NCBI RefSeq assembly: GCF_046707225.1
Contig: NZ_JBJKOP010000008.1
Location: 102,406-166,405 of the forward strand
Source: Caproicibacter sp046707225
GTDB taxonomy: Bacteria; Bacillota; Clostridia; Oscillospirales; Acutalibacteraceae
Direction of reading: 5' to 3'
Length of the DNA stretch: 64,000 nt
The translations under genes and the position numbers were made by a program. Of the stretch, positions 48,875 to 57,807 are shown one piece after another. How positions within the stretch are numbered: the stretch's first letter is position 1; the number at the start of each line of letters is the position of its first letter. The notes beneath the pieces were generated by a model, which had not been told where the DNA came from, searched no databases, and saw nothing but the letters and a program-made list of their open reading frames with translations.

Positions 48875-49876
48875 TTAGCCGATAAACTGCTGGGTCCAGT
48901 AATAGCGGCCGCTTGAGTTCTGGGCGACTCCGATGCCGATCTTTGTAAAGGAAGAATTCAGAATGTTGGCTCTGTGGCCTTCGGAATTCATCCAGCCGTT
49001 CATGACCTGCGTCGGGGAGGTCTGTCCCATGGCGATATTTTCACCCGCGGTACGGTAGCTGATTCCAAACTGTTTCATCATATCGAACGGAGAACCGTAG
49101 GTGGGAGAGGTGTGGTCAAAATAGCCGAGTTTTGCCATATCCTGTGACTTCAGCGTGGCGGTCTTGTTCAGCGCGCTGTCCATGGAAAGCGCGTTCAGGC
49201 CGCGGCTGGTGCGTTCCTTGTTTACAAGCTGCAATACCTGATTCTGAAAATCCGCGTATGTTCCGGTTGCCGTGCTTCCCGAAGATGCAGGGGTGCCGGA
49301 AGAACTGCTCTTGGAAGGAGCGGACGTTGCCGGCTTGGAGGAGGCGCTGCCGGACGGGGTCTGATTGCAGCTTTTGCCGGTGAGACGGCTGATCACATCG
49401 TTCAAATAGCTACTGTAGTTTGTACCCGTCTGACCGCAGTTGTAGTTCGGTGTGCAATACTGGTAAGTACCCGGGGCGCAGGAATTCTGTACACAACCGC
49501 TTTGCGTGGACGCACAGGTGGAGTTTGTGTTGCAATAAGTGTTCTGGTTGCAGGTGCTGCCGGAAGCTGTCGAGCTTTTCTGGGATGAAGCCGCGGAAGA
49601 AGAAGCCTTCGAAGAGGTATCCGCTTTGGTTGCCGGGCTGTAGGAAGTCGGGCAGGAAGAATTCTGTGTGGAAACGATAGTGCTGCCCGACTGAACAGCA
49701 GACGATTCCTGAGAGGAGGGCGCAGAAGCTGCTTCGCTCTGCGGGGATACCGCTGTCACCGCTGAACTGGCGGCCGGTGCTGATTGATCGGATGTTTGCG
49801 CGGCATTTTTTGCATAAAGGCCGGCTGTACCGCTGACGATCAGGCTTAAAAGCAGAGCTAATAATCTACCTTTCAT
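48875..49876 (-). CDS. Secreted CAP-domain protein (YkwD/SCP-like)
   Basis: 333 residues. Signal peptide (L-L-A-L-L-L-S-L-I-V-S-G-T-A-G) then ~190 residues rich in Ser/Ala/Thr with a cysteine cluster (C-N-Q-N-T-Y-C-N-T-N-S-T-C ... C-V-Q-N-S-C ... Y-C-T-P-N-Y-N-C), then a C-terminal CAP domain: V-N-K-E-R-T-S-R-G-L, F-D-H-T-S-P, A-G-E-N-I-A-M-G and S-E-G-H-R-A-N-I-L. The CAP domain is common in spore-coat and cell-wall proteins of Firmicutes; role unknown. GGAG precedes the ATG. A pair of palindromes lies over its promoter region. Confidence 0.9.
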   Translation of the reverse strand: MKGRLLALLLSLIVSGTAGLYAKNAAQTSDQSAPAASSAVTAVSPQSEAASAPSSQESSAVQSGSTIVSTQNSSCPTSYSPATKADTSSKASSSAASSQKSSTASGSTCNQNTYCNTNSTCASTQSGCVQNSCAPGTYQYCTPNYNCGQTGTNYSSYLNDVISRLTGKSCNQTPSGSASSKPATSAPSKSSSSGTPASSGSTATGTYADFQNQVLQLVNKERTSRGLNALSMDSALNKTATLKSQDMAKLGYFDHTSPTYGSPFDMMKQFGISYRTAGENIAMGQTSPTQVMNGWMNSEGHRANILNSSFTKIGIGVAQNSSGRYYWTQQFIG

Positions 49877-49907
49877 AAACTACTCCTTTGAAAACAAATT
49901 TAAAAAT

Positions 49908-49953
49908 GTTACAAATATGTAATTAAGGCGGTCAAGTATTACAAATTTGTAAC
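49908..49953. promoter_or_regulatory. Twin palindromic operators upstream of the CAP-domain gene
   Basis: GTTACAAATATGTAAT (49908-49923) and ATTACAAATTTGTAAC (49938-49953) are each near-perfect palindromes, and each is the other's reverse complement except one base. Their centres are exactly 30 bp apart, three helical turns. A TTGACC/TAACAT promoter on the minus strand lies between and over them. Cooperative repressor binding is likely. Confidence 0.7.
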
Positions 49954-50099
49954 TTTTCTTGTCCATATCGTAACACTCACCTGAGAAAAAGACAATCCCT
50001 CAAATTCTTCCAGTATTTCAAAGAAACGCCTTTTTCTCCGACTATCCACATGAAAAATTGAATATAGATTTACAAGAACAGTAAGAAAGGGCGATTGCC

Positions 50100-50753
50100 A
50101 TGAACAACCATTATCCGTTTGAATTGCCTCCGCTCCCCTATTCGTACAATGCTCTGGAGCCATATCTCGATTCCGAAACTCTGAAATTTCATCATGACAA
50201 ACATTTCAAAGCATATGTAGACAACCTGAATCAGGCGCTTGAAAAACTGCCGGCTTATCAGAACTGGACCCTTGAGCGGCTGATCCGCGAAAATTACCGA
50301 CTGCCGTTTCAAGTACAGACGGCGGTATGGAACAATGCGGGCGGCGTTTATAACCACAACCTGTACTTTAATTTGATGGAACGCCCGGGCAATCAGGAAC
50401 CCGAGGGGAAACTTAACTCCGCCATTCAGTCGGTATTCGGCTCAATGGACAAATTCTATCAAAAATTCAAAACCTGTGCGCTAAGCCAGTTTGGCTCCGG
50501 CTACGGATGGCTTGTGGCGGACTGCCGGGGGAGGCTGAAAGTTTTGAATACGCTGAATCAGGATACCCCGCTGCCCCGCGGATTCTGCCCGGTGCTGCTG
50601 GTTGATGTGTGGGAGCACGCCTATTATCTTCAATACCAGAACCGAAGGGGCGAGTATCTGGACGCATTTATGCGTCTGATTAACTGGGCGGCAGCGGAAG
50701 AAAATTACCTGCGCTGTTTTGGGCGGCCGATGCAGCGCCCGGGCAGAAAGTAA
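50100..50753 (+). CDS. Superoxide dismutase, Fe/Mn family
   Basis: 217 residues, no signal peptide. Metal ligands are visible: His31 in K-F-H-H-D-K-H, His in V-Y-N-H-N-L-Y-F, and Asp/His in D-V-W-E-H-A-Y-Y-L. The usual second-shell Gln/Gly marker region reads Q-F-G-S-G-Y-G-W. Converts superoxide to peroxide and oxygen; in an anaerobe it aids oxygen tolerance. The strand V-Q-T-A-V-W-N-N-A-G-G departs from the common F-N-x-A-A-Q-V-W-N, so metal preference is uncertain. AGAAAGGG ribosome site. Confidence 0.95.
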   Translation: MNNHYPFELPPLPYSYNALEPYLDSETLKFHHDKHFKAYVDNLNQALEKLPAYQNWTLERLIRENYRLPFQVQTAVWNNAGGVYNHNLYFNLMERPGNQEPEGKLNSAIQSVFGSMDKFYQKFKTCALSQFGSGYGWLVADCRGRLKVLNTLNQDTPLPRGFCPVLLVDVWEHAYYLQYQNRRGEYLDAFMRLINWAAAEENYLRCFGRPMQRPGRK

Positions 50754-50937
50754 TTGCTCACTCATTGTTTTGAAACAAAAAGAGTAAAAAAACCGCATAA
50801 ATTCGGAAAAATGTTCCACCTTTTCTTCCATATTTCTTGAAATCATTTCCCGCCCAAGGTATAATTTAGAAAACGGGGACAAATGGAATTCATAGTTCCA
50901 GAATATACCGGACCCGAAATCATCAGGGGGGAAGACG

Positions 50938-52800
50938 ATGAAGAAATGGACGGCCGCACTGCTGTCGTTATCACTTTTGATCATGTCCTTGCCGCCCGCG
51001 TTTGCGGAGGCGTCGTCATCGGCGGCAGTCATCGATATGCACGGCACAAAGACATATCTGGGCCTCGCTTCCGATTGGGGTAAGACATGGGACAAGGACA
51101 ATTTTGAAGATGTAACAAGGGAAGACGTTACCTATGACGGAAGCCTGACGGTGAAAAGCGGCGAAGTAGCCGACATCACCGTAAGCGGAAGCAGCTCGAA
51201 GCTCACGGTTCAGGGCGGCGTGATGGATTCAGTTTCCTGCGACGGCTCCGCCGTGATTAAGGACGGGGATATGAAATCCGTTGACGCGGGCGGAGATTTG
51301 AGGATTTCCGGGGGAAACATCCGCCATGACGTGCGCTGCGACGAAGAGGCGTCCCTGAGCAGCACCGTAAAGATCGGCGGCAGTTTGGACGCAAACGAAA
51401 TCACCTTATCTTCAGGGGCCAAGATAAACGTCGCAGGGACGATGACTGCCGAAAGCAATCTTAACCTGAACAATTGCACACTGAAAACCAGAGGATTCGA
51501 CGGCGACGATACGGCGACCCTGAGTATCAACCAATATACGGTAACGCTGCCGCCGCTGGAAAACATGAAGGAAATCGTTGTGAAAAACAAGACCAATGCA
51601 ACGGCGGATGAAAAGATTCAAGCGGGGGAGCTTTATATTACGGACGGCGCTGAATTTTCGACCAGCTCTTCGCTGGAGCTGAATCAGCTGACGGGGCCCG
51701 GCACCCTGTATTTCCATTCGGGAAAGCTGACCGTACATGACTCCATCGAGGGCAAACCGCTGCTGATCTTCAGCGACCATGTCGGCAAAGGGGATACGGC
51801 GTTTTACGCGGACAGCGACTCCGTCTCCGACGACGACGTGCGTCTTTATGACTACGGCGTTGAAGCGAAGGACGACAGCGGCCCCGAGGACAGGTTCGTG
51901 CTGACCAATGCGGTTTCGGACGGAATTACGCTCAGCAACCAGAGCCTTTCGATAAATCCCGGGGAATCCGCGACCGTAAAGGCCCATGTGAAGCCGGACT
52001 TTTCCAAGTTTGCGACCGGCACCAAACTGGTATGGGAACTGTATGGAGATACCTCCGCGTTTTCCAAATCGGTAGATTCCGGCGGGCTGTCCTGTAAAGT
52101 ATCGGTTTCTTCTTCGGTCAAAGGAATGTATAAAGGAACGCTGATCGCCTACCTGGTGGACTCGCATGGAACCCGCCTCAATGATTACAAGTCGGACTCC
52201 TGCGTCCTTTCAACCGGGTACTCCGGCGATCCCGGCAACAGCGATTCCGGGAACGGCACGCTGGACACTTCCACGGTTTCCATTCTGACGGGGGACCGGT
52301 ATTGGGTGCTCGCACGGATATCCTCATCCGCTGCTCCGCATGCCATGTCTTATAACTCCGCCGTCGCAACCGTCGGCGAAGGAAAAGCAGTAAAGGACAG
52401 CAGCGGAAATCCGGCCTGGATTTATCCAATTACCGGAACGGGCAAAGGTCAGGTAACGATTGAGATTGACGGACAGAAAGTGATTGCCAAGGTTTCCTCC
52501 GGGATCACGATCGATACCTCGTCTTATACCATGGCACCCGGCGGGAAATATGTTATCGGTGTGACCACAAAAGGGGTAGAAGCGAATTCAATCTGGGCGT
52601 CTTCCGATCAGTCCGGCGTTTCGGTTCAGTACGTTGGAAAAAGCGGAAGCATGTTCCTTTATCGAATTTCCGGCCAGAGTGCCGGAAACGCGACCGTTAC
52701 CTTTTCTATTACGGGGGGCGAAAGCGTGTGCACCGCCGTCTCGGTGAGAAACGGCGCGAGGGCCGGCGGCGTCAGTGCCAGACTCGTTGCATTGGCATAA
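50938..52800 (+). CDS. Secreted repeat protein with Ig-like C terminus
   Basis: 620 residues, signal peptide ending near P-A-F-A-E-A. Residues about 60-210 show short repeats (V-K-S-G-E-V, V-Q-G-G-V-M, I-K-D-G-D-M, I-S-G-G-N-I) expected of a right-handed beta helix. The C-terminal ~170 residues contain two Ig-like modules, one with V-Q-Y-V-G-K-S-G-S-M-F-L-Y-R-I, closely matching A-Q-Y-V-G-K-S-G-R-D-Y-F-Y-K-I of the giant LRR protein. No wall-anchor motif seen. Probably a surface or matrix protein of unknown ligand. Confidence 0.8.
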   Translation: MKKWTAALLSLSLLIMSLPPAFAEASSSAAVIDMHGTKTYLGLASDWGKTWDKDNFEDVTREDVTYDGSLTVKSGEVADITVSGSSSKLTVQGGVMDSVSCDGSAVIKDGDMKSVDAGGDLRISGGNIRHDVRCDEEASLSSTVKIGGSLDANEITLSSGAKINVAGTMTAESNLNLNNCTLKTRGFDGDDTATLSINQYTVTLPPLENMKEIVVKNKTNATADEKIQAGELYITDGAEFSTSSSLELNQLTGPGTLYFHSGKLTVHDSIEGKPLLIFSDHVGKGDTAFYADSDSVSDDDVRLYDYGVEAKDDSGPEDRFVLTNAVSDGITLSNQSLSINPGESATVKAHVKPDFSKFATGTKLVWELYGDTSAFSKSVDSGGLSCKVSVSSSVKGMYKGTLIAYLVDSHGTRLNDYKSDSCVLSTGYSGDPGNSDSGNGTLDTSTVSILTGDRYWVLARISSSAAPHAMSYNSAVATVGEGKAVKDSSGNPAWIYPITGTGKGQVTIEIDGQKVIAKVSSGITIDTSSYTMAPGGKYVIGVTTKGVEANSIWASSDQSGVSVQYVGKSGSMFLYRISGQSAGNATVTFSITGGESVCTAVSVRNGARAGGVSARLVALA

Positions 52801-52814
52801 AGTTACGAAAACAA

Positions 52815-52848
52815 AAAACTCCTGCTGATTTCGGTCACGCAGGAGTTT
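52815..52848 (+). terminator. Terminator after the secreted repeat protein
   Basis: AAACTCCTGC-tgatttcggtcac... -GCAGGAGTTT followed by CTTGCTG. Confidence 0.7.
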
Positions 52849-52858
52849 CTTGCTGTAA

Positions 52859-53181
52859 TAATGCCGCTTTCGGTGTACCTTCCGGAGGAGGAAACGGCTC
52901 CAGACCGGAAAATGGAGGCAAGAGATTTACTGACTTTGACGGGAGAAACCAAAACAATTACGATTTCGGATGAGAGTATTTTGTCGACGCAGCAGATGAT
53001 GGGAGGGCAGGCTTCCCGGTCGGCCTCTTCCGGGGACACTGTATCGCAGCAGACTGAATCGGGCGGAGCATCGGCGGCGCTGTCTGACATTCAGGACGGT
53101 ACCGTATGAAAAGTAACCTATCAGTCCGATGGAGAAACCCTGTCCTCCGTGGTGATTCTTGGAGGCAAAAAAACGAACTGA
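52859..53181 (+). pseudogene. Decayed remnant of a secreted DUF5666-like protein
   Basis: Reads first as G-V-P-S-G-G-G-N-G-S-R-P-E-N-G-G in one frame, then continues after a frameshift near 52915 as A-R-D-L-L-T-L-T-G-E-T-K-T-I-T-I-S-D-E-S, A-A-L-S-D-I-Q-D-G-T-V. An in-frame TGA at about 53107-53109 interrupts it before K-V-T-Y-Q-S-D-G-E-T-L-S-S-V-V-I-L-G-G. There is no start, signal peptide or promoter, and a terminator lies just upstream. The text is typical of the C-terminal half of small secreted clostridial proteins. Family name is a best guess. Confidence 0.6.
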
Positions 53182-53237
53182 CGGAAAGTCTTGCGCCGGA
53201 GCCTGTTCCGCGGTAAAATAAACAAGAGGTGATTGCA

Positions 53238-53345
53238 TTGTCGAAGGGACTCAGTATATCCGGGCTTGTGATCGGAATTGTGGTTACCATTTGCGGAATC
53301 GGGACAATCGTCCTGAACGCGGTCGGTTTGAACAAGAGTCATTGA
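53238..53345 (+). CDS. Very small membrane protein
   Basis: 35 residues, TTG start at 53238 behind AGAGGTGA. S-K-G-L-S-I-S-G-L-V-I-G-I-V-V-T-I-C is one membrane helix with a polar tail ending N-K-S-H. A terminator follows 15 bp later. Single-helix proteins of this kind are common but of unknown function in Firmicutes. Confidence 0.55.
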   Translation: MSKGLSISGLVIGIVVTICGIGTIVLNAVGLNKSH

Positions 53346-53359
53346 ACGCGGCAGATCTT

Positions 53360-53388
53360 CGGCCCCGTCTTGAAAGACGGGGCCGTTT
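53360..53388 (+). terminator. Terminator after the 35-residue gene
   Basis: CGGCCCCGTC-ttgaaa-GACGGGGCCG followed by TTTCCC. Confidence 0.75.
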
Positions 53389-53715
53389 CCCGCTGTGGAC
53401 GAACCACCGGCGGTGCCGATGGGAGCAAAGCTAAGGGAAAAAGCAAAAAGCAGCTTCCATAAATGGGAGGAACTTTGGGAAGGGGAGGGCGCAGCCTTCT
53501 CCCGCCTCGGTTCCCCTTCCGCATTGGGATTGTTTTCTGTTCTTGCCTGGGTGAAGGGGCAGGGGGTGAATATGCCCTGCAATGGAAGAAACCTATTTGC
53601 CTTTTAATGTCGCGCCTTTGGCGCCGCGGAAGTACCGCCGGCTTGTCGGTTGGTATCCATTCGGCGCTTGTGGAAAAAAATAAAACGGTGTATCATAGGG
53701 CAAAGGAGGTAGATC
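53389..53715. other. Intergenic region without recognisable gene
   Basis: About 330 bp, purine-rich on the plus strand. Open frames exist but lack start signals and resemble no family. Nothing else is seen except the AAAGGAGG ribosome site of the next gene at the right end. Confidence 0.5.
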
Positions 53716-54972
53716 ATGGAACTGTTTTCCAAATGGTTTTCCGGGATTCACCGCCCAAGGCTGACCGCAATCGATTTCATCCGGTATATCGGGCCGGGAA
53801 TGCTTGTTACGGTCGGCTTTATCGATCCCGGAAACTGGGCGTCCAATATCGCGGCGGGGTCGGGGTACGGATACGCCCTGCTGTGGATGGTTACGCTGTC
53901 GACCCTGATGCTGATTCTGCTGCAGCACAATGCGGCGCACCTCGGCATTGTAACCGGAAAATGCCTGTCGGAGGCCGCGACGGAATACCTTCCGCCGAAG
54001 CTGAAAAACGTGATTCTGATCAGCGCGATGGGCGCCGCGGTTTCTACGGCAATGGCCGAACTGCTGGGCGGGGCGATTGCGCTTCAAATGCTGTTCGGAT
54101 TGCCGATAAAATTAGGGACCGTTTTGGTCCTCCTGCTTGTTCTTTGGCTTCAGGTTACGAATTCCTACCGGAAAATTGAAAAAATCATTATCGGGTTTGT
54201 TTCTCTGATCGGCCTTGCCTTTCTCTACGAATTGCATATGGTGCAAATCGATTGGGGCGCGGCCGGGGCAGGGTGGGTTACCCCGGTCTTTCCGAAGGGA
54301 GCTCTGCCGGTCATTATGAGCGTGCTGGGTGCGGTCGTGATGCCGCACAACCTGTTTCTTCATTCCGAGGTGATCCAAAGCCGCCAGTGGAACCTGCAGG
54401 ACGAAACCGTCATCCGCAGGCAGCTGAAATATGAATTCGGCGACACGCTGTTTTCCATGCTGATCGGCTGGGCGATCAACAGCGCGATGATCCTGACGGC
54501 GGCCGCGGCCTTTTTTCAGCATTCAAAGAAGGTGGACGAGCTTAATCAGGCGCAGGAAATGCTTCGCCCTCTTCTGGGGGATGCGGCCTCCGCCGTATTC
54601 GCTCTGGCTCTTTTGTTTGCCGGAATTTCCTCCAGCATTACGGCGGGCATGGCGGGAGGAAGCATTTTCGCCGGGATGTTTTCGGAGCCGTACGATATTT
54701 CGGACAGCCATTCCAAAGCCGGAGTGCTGCTGACTATGGTTCCCGCGGCCGCGGTGGTGTTCCTGATTTCTTCCCCGTTTCAGGGGCTGATTTATTCCCA
54801 GATGCTTTTGAGCGTGCAGCTTCCGATTACGATTTTCACGCAGATTTACCTGACCTCGTCCAAACGGGTGATGGGGAAATACGCGAATTCTATTTTGGAC
54901 CGTATCCTGCTCTGGATCACCGGAGGAATCGTGACGGCTTTAAATCTGGCTCTTCTCATCAGTGCGTTCTAG
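53716..54972 (+). CDS. NRAMP-family divalent metal (Mn2+/Fe2+) transporter
   Basis: 418 residues, eleven predicted membrane helices. Helix 1 carries the metal-binding D-P-G-N-W-A-S-N motif; helix 6 carries A-V-V-M-P-H-N-L-F-L-H-S with the Met that selects manganese/iron over magnesium or calcium. The helix 1 Asp and Asn and the helix 6 Met are intact, so a true transition-metal importer driven by protons is likely (MntH type). AAAGGAGG ribosome site. No MntR box recognised upstream. Confidence 0.95.
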   Translation: MELFSKWFSGIHRPRLTAIDFIRYIGPGMLVTVGFIDPGNWASNIAAGSGYGYALLWMVTLSTLMLILLQHNAAHLGIVTGKCLSEAATEYLPPKLKNVILISAMGAAVSTAMAELLGGAIALQMLFGLPIKLGTVLVLLLVLWLQVTNSYRKIEKIIIGFVSLIGLAFLYELHMVQIDWGAAGAGWVTPVFPKGALPVIMSVLGAVVMPHNLFLHSEVIQSRQWNLQDETVIRRQLKYEFGDTLFSMLIGWAINSAMILTAAAAFFQHSKKVDELNQAQEMLRPLLGDAASAVFALALLFAGISSSITAGMAGGSIFAGMFSEPYDISDSHSKAGVLLTMVPAAAVVFLISSPFQGLIYSQMLLSVQLPITIFTQIYLTSSKRVMGKYANSILDRILLWITGGIVTALNLALLISAF

Positions 54973-55014
54973 CCGCGCAATATTTTACGGAAAGTATATT
55001 GAAAAATAAAATAA

Positions 55015-55055
55015 CAGCTTGTATCTAAAATGGTTCGATACAAGCTGCTTTTTTT
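55015..55055 (+). terminator. Terminator of the NRAMP gene
   Basis: CAGCTTGTATC-taaaatggttc-GATACAAGCTG followed by CTTTTTTTATT. The right edge meets the stop of the convergent gene. Confidence 0.88.
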
Positions 55056-56094
55056 ATTGCCCTGCCGTTCCGTTTTCAACGGAGGCCGCAAGGGAGTGAC
55101 TGTAATCCTCATCCCACCGTTCCGCCAATTCCGCGTCGCTCCTGCGGTCGGGCAGGGTGTAATTCTGTTTGAGATAATTGCCGAAATAGGAACTGGTCTT
55201 GTACGCCCCCCAGACGTTAAGGTGGCCGGCGTTGTTCATGTCCTGTGCGAAATCAAGTCCGACTTCGTCCATCCGGTCGTCAAAATCCAGAAAAGGAACG
55301 TTTTCCTGCTGGCAAAGGTCCGCAACTGTGTTGAACATTGCTTCACAGTCGTTGACCCAGCCGTCGGACTGGTTGGACTCCGTATAATCGCAGGGCATAT
55401 TGACGAAGACCAGCTGAAATCCCTTTTCTTTTGACAGCTCTATAAATTTATAAAAATAGGAAAGAGTCTTTGCGGGAATATCGGCTTTTTTGTCCGTGGC
55501 CGCATAGGAAGCATCCGCTTTTCCATATCTTTGCGTGCCGGCGTCGAAGCCTTTTAAGTAGTAGATGGAAGAACTGTCATATGTAAAATCGGCCGCGGTC
55601 AGGGAGGACCATCGGAAATGGTATTTCAGCGCAGGAAGTAGAAAGTTGATCCACTCTTCCGGCGGCGTACAGTTTTGAATGGCTTCCAGCTTGTTTTTGG
55701 AAAAACGCATGTTGTCAACCGCGTTGCTGATAAAGCCGGTCGCACCGTAGGGGGTTGTCATGCCGAGATAGTATAGGTCGACGACAACGACGGACGGCGT
55801 ATGCTTTTTCAGAACTTCCTGCAGCAGGTAATAGGTAACGTCGATCGGCTGGCCTCCGGTGGCGTAATTGAAGCTTGTAATTCCGTACTGCTTCCATAGA
55901 ACGTTTGGGTCGATGCCGCCGTTCATATGGCTCGACCCCATGAAAACGACGTCGTAGGGGTCGTCCGAATGATAAAGACCCTCGAGCAGTTTGCCGCGGT
56001 GGTCGATCTTGTAAATGAACACACTGGAGATGGAGGCGAGGATCAGCGCCAAAACGGTCAGAAACAGGATTCCTTTGCCAATCAGCTTTTTCAA
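55054..56094 (-). CDS. Membrane-anchored SGNH-like acyltransferase partner (AlgX/DltD-type)
   Basis: 346 residues from the TTG at 56094, six bases after AAAGGGA. One N-terminal membrane helix, then an extracellular SGNH-like domain: V-F-M-G-S-S-H-M-N-G-G (nucleophile Ser), N-Y-A-T-G-G-Q-P-I-D, and a late N-A-G-H-L-N-V-W-G-A block with the Asp/His side. It follows the MBOAT gene by 13 bp. Such pairs O-acylate an exported glycopolymer, the MBOAT passing the acyl group across the membrane and the SGNH protein attaching it. Confidence 0.85.
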   Translation of the reverse strand: MKKLIGKGILFLTVLALILASISSVFIYKIDHRGKLLEGLYHSDDPYDVVFMGSSHMNGGIDPNVLWKQYGITSFNYATGGQPIDVTYYLLQEVLKKHTPSVVVVDLYYLGMTTPYGATGFISNAVDNMRFSKNKLEAIQNCTPPEEWINFLLPALKYHFRWSSLTAADFTYDSSSIYYLKGFDAGTQRYGKADASYAATDKKADIPAKTLSYFYKFIELSKEKGFQLVFVNMPCDYTESNQSDGWVNDCEAMFNTVADLCQQENVPFLDFDDRMDEVGLDFAQDMNNAGHLNVWGAYKTSSYFGNYLKQNYTLPDRRSDAELAERWDEDYSHSLAASVENGTAGQ

Positions 56095-56107
56095 AATCGG
56101 TCCCTTT

Positions 56108-57589
56108 CTAAAATTGGAAATAGATAAACTGCTGCGCCGTGTACTGGGATCCGTAAATTCCAAGAATCAAAATAACCAGAGCAGCCGAAAAATAAGCGGT
56201 CCAGCGGACGGCAGTCCTTTTTTTAAGCAGGAGTGCGCGCAGGTCGGTTTTCCGGCTCAGCACATCCACGGCCAGAACGACGGCAATCCCAAGAATTCCG
56301 GCGAAAAATTCTGGCGCCGTCAGCCCGAGACGGAAAAGGGCACCGCCCGAGAGGTCCGCTGGGCGAAACAGGCTGCCGATCAGCGTAAAAGCGTCCTGTA
56401 CCGTCCCGGCGCGGAAAAAGATCCAGGCGAAATCCACAAGGACGAAGGTAAAAGAAGCCCGCAGAAAACGATTCAGGCGGGAATCCGGGTCAATTCTCAA
56501 GGCTGTCGCGGCTTTCCGGCGGGCCGGCTTCAGCAGCAGGCCGAAAATCTGGTAGAGTCCGTGCAGTGTGCCCCAAATGACAAAGGTGAAAGACGCGCCG
56601 TGCCAAAGGCCGCAGACGGCAAACACAAGAAAAAGATTCAGGCATTGTCTGAAGAGAGAACACCGGTTCCCGCCCAGCGGGATGTAGAGGTAATCCCGGA
56701 ACCAGGCCCCGAGGGTGATATGCCATCTTCGCCAGAACTCCTTAATGGACAGGGAAAAATACGGTCTGCTGAAATTTGTCGTCAGAGAAAAGCCCAGAAC
56801 CTGTGCGGCGCCGATCGCAATATTGGAGTATCCCCCGAAATCGCAGTAAATCTGGAACGCGAAGAAAACGCTCGCGACGGCGACCTCCGCGCCGGAATAT
56901 TTTCCGGGACTGCCGTAAACCGTATTAACCAGCTGTCCCAGTCGGTCGGCAACGACCATTTTCTGAAAATACCCCCACAGCATCAGGAGAAAGCCCCGGC
57001 GGGCACGGTCATAATCAAACCGGTGAATCTCGCTGAACTGGTGCAGAAGGTCTTTGGATTTTTCGATCGGCCCGGCGACAAGCTGGGGAAAGAATGAAAC
57101 GAACAGGGCGTATTTCCCGAAATGCCGTTCCGGCTTCAGGTCTCCCCGGTAGACGTCCACCGTGTAGCTGAGTGCCTGAAAGGTATAAAAAGATATGCCG
57201 ACCGGCAGCAGAAGATCGAATTTCATCACTCCTGCGGACATTCCCATGGAGGAAATAACGTCGGTATAGATTTCATCAAAAAAATTCAGATATTTAAAAA
57301 CGACCAGAATCCCGAGGTTCAGGACAAAGCTTACGGCGACCCACAGCTTTTTCCTCTTTACGGCTTGCGCAGCGTCCGGCAGGGCGCCGGCTTTTTCAAT
57401 CAGAAGTCCGCTGAAATACGTAATCACGGTGGAAACAGCCAGCAGAATGCCGTACTGGGGGCTCCAGCTCATGTAAAAAAAATAACTTGCAATCAAAAGC
57501 CAGAACCAGCGGAGCTTTTGAGGAAGGGCAAAGTAGACAATGGTGACAACAGGGAAGAACAACAGAAAAGAAACGGATATAAACGACAA
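56108..57589 (-). CDS. MBOAT-family O-acyltransferase (AlgI/DltB/PatA-like)
   Basis: 493 residues, about eleven membrane helices, TTG start behind GGGAGG. Catalytic His lies in C-G-L-W-H-G-A-S-F-T-F-V-I-W-G; D-Y-L-Y-I-P-L-G-G-N-R and the F-P-Q-L-V-A-G-P-I core mark the AlgI branch. The enzyme moves acetyl or other acyl groups from a cytoplasmic donor to an outer carrier. First gene of the two-gene acylation operon; glycan target unknown since no polymerase genes are adjacent. Confidence 0.93.
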   Translation of the reverse strand: MSFISVSFLLFFPVVTIVYFALPQKLRWFWLLIASYFFYMSWSPQYGILLAVSTVITYFSGLLIEKAGALPDAAQAVKRKKLWVAVSFVLNLGILVVFKYLNFFDEIYTDVISSMGMSAGVMKFDLLLPVGISFYTFQALSYTVDVYRGDLKPERHFGKYALFVSFFPQLVAGPIEKSKDLLHQFSEIHRFDYDRARRGFLLMLWGYFQKMVVADRLGQLVNTVYGSPGKYSGAEVAVASVFFAFQIYCDFGGYSNIAIGAAQVLGFSLTTNFSRPYFSLSIKEFWRRWHITLGAWFRDYLYIPLGGNRCSLFRQCLNLFLVFAVCGLWHGASFTFVIWGTLHGLYQIFGLLLKPARRKAATALRIDPDSRLNRFLRASFTFVLVDFAWIFFRAGTVQDAFTLIGSLFRPADLSGGALFRLGLTAPEFFAGILGIAVVLAVDVLSRKTDLRALLLKKRTAVRWTAYFSAALVILILGIYGSQYTAQQFIYFQF

Positions 57590-57752
57590 GAAGGAGGCCT
57601 CCCAAAACCGGTGCTTCCATTTTACAGGAGCATATCCTTTATTGAACTATTTAACCATGTAATTATAAATCAAATGTTACAAAATTTCGTCTTTCTTCGA
57701 ATTTAACATGAAAATTCCGTGAGAAATTTATAGCTGAATGAAAACGGACCGG

Positions 57753-57787
57753 AAAAAAAGCCGTCCCCCAAAGGGACAGCCTTTTAG
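57753..57787 (-). terminator. Terminator of the EamA gene
   Basis: Minus strand GGCTGTCCC-tttgg-GGGACGGCT followed by TTTTTTT. Confidence 0.82.
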
Positions 57788-57807
57788 GCCGCGCGGTGAG
57801 AATACGG

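Noticed and set aside
53395..53607. 70-codon plus-strand frame in the 53.4-53.7 kb gap
   Set aside because: Opens inside the preceding terminator region, has no ribosome site and shows no family resemblance.
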